A stretch of DNA of 64,000 nt, taken from contig NZ_CP108053.1 of the NCBI RefSeq assembly GCF_036173105.1, positions 1,798,001 through 1,862,000 on the forward strand, written 5' to 3'. A program made the translations under genes and the position numbers. Numbering within the stretch: the stretch's first letter is position 1; each line of letters opens with the position of its first letter. Positions 61,505-64,000 of the stretch are shown piece after piece. Below the pieces are notes generated by a model. That model was not told where the DNA came from and searched no databases. It was given only the letters and a program-made list of their open reading frames with translations. The stretch is from Streptomyces sp. NBC_00287 (GTDB taxonomy: Bacteria > Actinomycetota > Actinomycetes > Streptomycetales > Streptomycetaceae).

Positions 61505-62539
61505 CTAAAGGTGCGTTGTCGGCTGCGGGTGCGTCGTGGCTGGTCGCGCAGTTCCTCGCGCCCCTAAGAGGTGGGTTCGATCGTTCCGCAGGATCAGCAG
61601 CGCGATGTCGTCGGCCGGTGTGCCTCCTGCATGGCGCATCAGCGCCCTGAAGACCGTGCGCAGGATCAGCTGAGGGGAGTTCGGCTGAGTGTGAACCGCG
61701 CCCACAAGCGCCGCCCGTAGGGAAAAGAATTGGCCACGCGCGTCGCGTGCGTCCTCGGCACCGTCCGTGTAGAGCACCAGCGCTTCGCCCGGCAGCACGC
61801 GACCCGCGACCGCGGCTGACAGCTCGTGCGGGAGCGGGAAGGGGCCGAGGGGCGGCAGCGGATCCGCGCGAGCCAGCAACTCGACCGTCGTACCGCTCAC
61901 CAGATACGGCCATGGATGACCGCAGTTGAGAACCCGCACCTCGCCGTCCTTGCCGATCTCCAGCAGCAGGACCGTCGCGAACTCCTCCGCCGTGGGGTGT
62001 TCGTCACGGGAGCGCTCGCGCAGATGGCGGGCCAGGGCCCGGTCCAGGCGCCGCAGCACCCGGCCCAGGTCCGGTTCGTCGTGCACCGCCTCGCGGAAGC
62101 TGCCGAGGAGGGCCGCGGCCGTACCGACGGCAGTGATGCCGTGCCCGCGTACGTCGCCCATCACCACCCGTACGCCGTGCTCGGTGGCGATGACCTCGTA
62201 CAGGTCCCCGCCGACACAGGCGCCGCGGTCGGCGGAGAGCTGGGCGGCGGCGATGTTCAGTCCGTCGATACGCGGCGGCAGCGGCCGCAGCAGCACGCTC
62301 TGCGCGACTCCGGCGACCCGGCGGATCTGCCGCAACTCCCGCAGCAGCGCCTGCCGTACATGGAGTATCAGCCCGGTGCCGACCGCGAAGAACACGGCAC
62401 TGGTGACCACGCGCGCTCCGATGCCGTCCTGCTGGGCAAGAGGGCAGGTGAGCTTGTACGTGATCGCCATCGCGCCCCAGGCGGTGGGCAACCCCAGCGC
62501 GAGCAGCCGGCGGGGAAACACAGCCTTGATGCGGATCAT
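61505..62539 (-). CDS. Membrane-bound PP2C-type (SpoIIE-like) Ser/Thr phosphatase
   Basis: A 344-residue protein. Two N-terminal helices (about 9-28 and 41-62) are followed by a PPM/SpoIIE phosphatase domain (about 90-325) with the metal-binding ACVGGDLYEVI, VVMGDVRGHGITAVG, VLYTDGAEDARD and TPADDIALLIL. It removes phosphate from Ser/Thr, often on anti-sigma antagonists; no such partner is adjacent. ATG at 62539 (MIRIKAVFPRR). The last 18-20 codons (GARGTARPATTHPQPTTHL) are read through a dispersed intergenic repeat, which also supplies the stop codon. Confidence 0.88.
   Translation of the reverse strand: MIRIKAVFPRRLLALGLPTAWGAMAITYKLTCPLAQQDGIGARVVTSAVFFAVGTGLILHVRQALLRELRQIRRVAGVAQSVLLRPLPPRIDGLNIAAAQLSADRGACVGGDLYEVIATEHGVRVVMGDVRGHGITAVGTAAALLGSFREAVHDEPDLGRVLRRLDRALARHLRERSRDEHPTAEEFATVLLLEIGKDGEVRVLNCGHPWPYLVSGTTVELLARADPLPPLGPFPLPHELSAAVAGRVLPGEALVLYTDGAEDARDARGQFFSLRAALVGAVHTQPNSPQLILRTVFRALMRHAGGTPADDIALLILRNDRTHLLGARGTARPATTHPQPTTHL
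61518..61566. repeat. Dispersed repeat, family 2, copy 2
   Basis: On the minus strand it reads TAGGGGCGCGAGGAACTGCG followed by CGACCAGCCACGACGCACCCGC, matching 43290-43337. It overlaps the 3' end of the phosphatase gene instead of lying between genes. Confidence 0.75.
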
Positions 62540-62570
62540 GCCGATGGCCCCCCATGTAGGCCCTGTCAAC

Positions 62571-62610
62571 ACAGAATCGGACCGACCCCGAAAGGCCGGT
62601 CCGATTCTGT
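62571..62610 (-). terminator. Terminator after pheT
   Basis: A perfect 14-bp stem (ACAGAATCGGACCG with CGGTCCGATTCTGT) around a 12-base loop, 80 bases beyond the pheT stop and upstream of the phosphatase gene. Confidence 0.8.
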
Positions 62611-62690
62611 CGAGGCATGACCCAAGAGGGCTAGTTCACCCCAAGAAGTCACCCTATTGAGTGAGGTCAGTCCCCCACCCCTCAGGCGCA

Positions 62691-64000
62691 CTAGCCCCGA
62701 AGCACCGCTCCCGTGCGCTCGCCCGCGAGGGCCACCGCAGCGTCCCTTGCCGCCGACGCCTCATCAACGGTCAGCGTCCGGTCGCCCGCGCGGAAGCGCA
62801 GCGCGTACGCCAGCGACTTCTTCCCATCACCCAGCTGCTCCGCGTTCTCGTACACGTCGAACAGCCGAATAGCCTCCAGCAAGGAACCCGCACCATCGCG
62901 CAGCGCAGCCTCCACGTCCGCGTGCGGCACGAACTTGTCGACCACGAGGGCGACATCCTGCGTGGCGACCGGGAACGAGGAGATGCTCGGCGCCTGCGGC
63001 ACACCGTCGCCCACCTGCTCCAGCGCGTCCAGGTCCAGCTCCATCGCGCAGGTGCGCGCGGGCAGCCCCAGCGCCTTGAGCACGCGCGGGTGCAGCTCAC
63101 CGGCGTGGCCGACGACCCGCTCGACACCATCGGCGGCGACGGCCAGTTCGGCGCACCGCCCCGGGTGCCACGGCCCGTACTGGCCGGACCGCACGATCAG
63201 CTCGGCGCCCGCCTCGGCGGCGATGGTCCGCGCGGCCTGCACCGCGTCGGCCCAGCCGGCCGGACGGCCCGCGCCCCACCAGCCGGCCTGCTCGCGGGCG
63301 CCCGCGAGGACGACGGCGACATGGCGCGGCTGCTCGGGCAGGACGGAGTTGAGCGCGGCGATCTCCTCGTCGGTGGGACGCCGGTCCACGGGCAGGTGGG
63401 CGGCGGTCCGCTGCTCCTCGCGCGGGAGGAAGACCAGGCCGGTCTCGAACAGGGCCAGGTCGTGCGAGCCCCGTCCGTCGTTGCGCCGCAGGGCACCCAG
63501 CAGGCCCGGCAGCAACGACGTACGGAGCGCGGGCTCCTCGTCGTTGAGCGGGTTGGTCAGCTTCACGACCCGGCGGGCCGGGTCGTCGGCGTCGAGGCCG
63601 AGCTGGTCGAAGACCTGCTCGTTGATGAACGGGTAGTTCGGCGCCTCGACGTACCCGGCACCGGCCAGGGCACGGCCGACGCGGCGGTGCAGACGCTGAC
63701 GGTGGGTCAGGCCACGGCCGGACGGCGGCTTGGGCAGCGTGGAGGGCAGGTTCTCGTAGCCCTCGAGACGGATGACCTCCTCGGCGAGGTCGTTCTTCTC
63801 CAGCAGATCGGGCCGCCAGGACGGGACGGTGACGATCAGCTCGTCCTGCCCGTACACATCGCAGCCGACCTGCTGGAGGCGGCGTACGACGGTCTCCCGG
63901 CCGTAGTCGACGCCCGCGACCTTGTCGGGGTGGTTCGCCGGGACCGTGATGGTGTGCGGCGCGGACGGGGCGATGACCTCGGTGACGCCGGCCTCGGCGG
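62691..64000 (-). CDS. pheT: Phenylalanyl-tRNA synthetase beta subunit (3' part)
   Basis: The visible 436 codons are the C-terminal half of PheT; the start lies to the right of the window. Seen are the end of the B5 region ([34 protein letters not shown]), the catalytic-like core domain ([20 protein letters not shown]) and the C-terminal anticodon-binding FDX-ACB domain ([49 protein letters not shown]). With PheS it charges tRNA-Phe as an alpha2-beta2 enzyme. pheS is expected just outside the window. Confidence 0.95.
   Translation of the reverse strand, partial: AEAGVTEVIAPSAPHTITVPANHPDKVAGVDYGRETVVRRLQQVGCDVYGQDELIVTVPSWRPDLLEKNDLAEEVIRLEGYENLPSTLPKPPSGRGLTHRQRLHRRVGRALAGAGYVEAPNYPFINEQVFDQLGLDADDPARRVVKLTNPLNDEEPALRTSLLPGLLGALRRNDGRGSHDLALFETGLVFLPREEQRTAAHLPVDRRPTDEEIAALNSVLPEQPRHVAVVLAGAREQAGWWGAGRPAGWADAVQAARTIAAEAGAELIVRSGQYGPWHPGRCAELAVAADGVERVVGHAGELHPRVLKALGLPARTCAMELDLDALEQVGDGVPQAPSISSFPVATQDVALVVDKFVPHADVEAALRDGAGSLLEAIRLFDVYENAEQLGDGKKSLAYALRFRAGDRTLTVDEASAARDAAVALAGERTGAVLRG

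Overview
The window is a high-GC actinobacterial chromosome segment, almost certainly from Streptomyces. The evidence is strong G/C bias at third codon positions, many GTG and TTG starts, leaderless-looking promoters, and an ssgB 3' end at the left edge (SsgB is a sporulation protein). From memory, the gene order (ssgB tail, metNIQ, glpQ, argGH, argCJBDR, pheT) follows the conserved core of the S. coelicolor chromosome around SCO1541-SCO1594; this was not checked by alignment. Content is mostly core and housekeeping, with no phage, integrative element or CRISPR array seen.

Layout. 0-5.2 kb: ssgB tail, a CGNR zinc-finger regulator, two small membrane proteins, a DsbA-like protein, a double-GNAT protein and a coupled pabB-pabC pair. 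5.3-5.9 kb: a tRNA cluster (Gly, Cys, three Val) with a promoter and a terminator. 5.9-10.6 kb: zinc-ribbon protein, phosphotransferase, small membrane protein, a small gene apparently broken by a dispersed repeat, a Ser/Thr kinase and an rRNA/tRNA methyltransferase. 10.6-17.2 kb: cobalamin/siroheme genes (cobA with a Met8-like domain, a giant BluB-CobT fusion, cobL). 17.2-20.9 kb: GNAT and the methionine importer operon metN-metI-metQ, preceded by a 28-residue leader ORF ending in Cys and Met codons. 21-25.8 kb: HAD phosphatase, small membrane proteins, GNAT, sigma-like protein, GlpQ-type phosphodiesterase, PlsC. 25.8-31.8 kb: a tight seven-gene operon (secreted peptide, MoxR, DUF58, VWA, HtrA-like protease, response regulator, histidine kinase), probably an envelope surveillance unit. 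31.8-35 kb: TetR-MFS efflux pair with a nested operator, and an aldo/keto reductase. 35-37.8 kb: argG and argH. 37.9-43.2 kb: plus-strand genes including a secreted protein with an internal duplication, an L,D-transpeptidase, and a three-gene flavin electron-transfer cassette (ferric-reductase-like, FMN-binding, ApbE). 43.3-48.2 kb: argCJBDR. 48.3-57.8 kb: FG-GAP protein, GH51 arabinofuranosidase, a pseudo-phosphatase, GNAT, a MocR regulator and EamA exporter sharing overlapping start codons, DUF1918 and GHL10 proteins. 58-64 kb: 3-hydroxyacyl-CoA dehydrogenase, NUDIX, NsdA-like regulator, PP2C phosphatase and the 3' part of pheT.

The most interesting signals are regulatory or structural. They are the Cys/Met leader peptide before metNIQ, the exactly concentric four-half-site operator at the tetR start, and the divergent genes whose ATG codons overlap. 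Two families of dispersed palindromic repeats also stand out, one disrupting a small gene and one supplying the C-terminus of a phosphatase. Functions are read from motifs and memory of families; no search or fold calculation was run.
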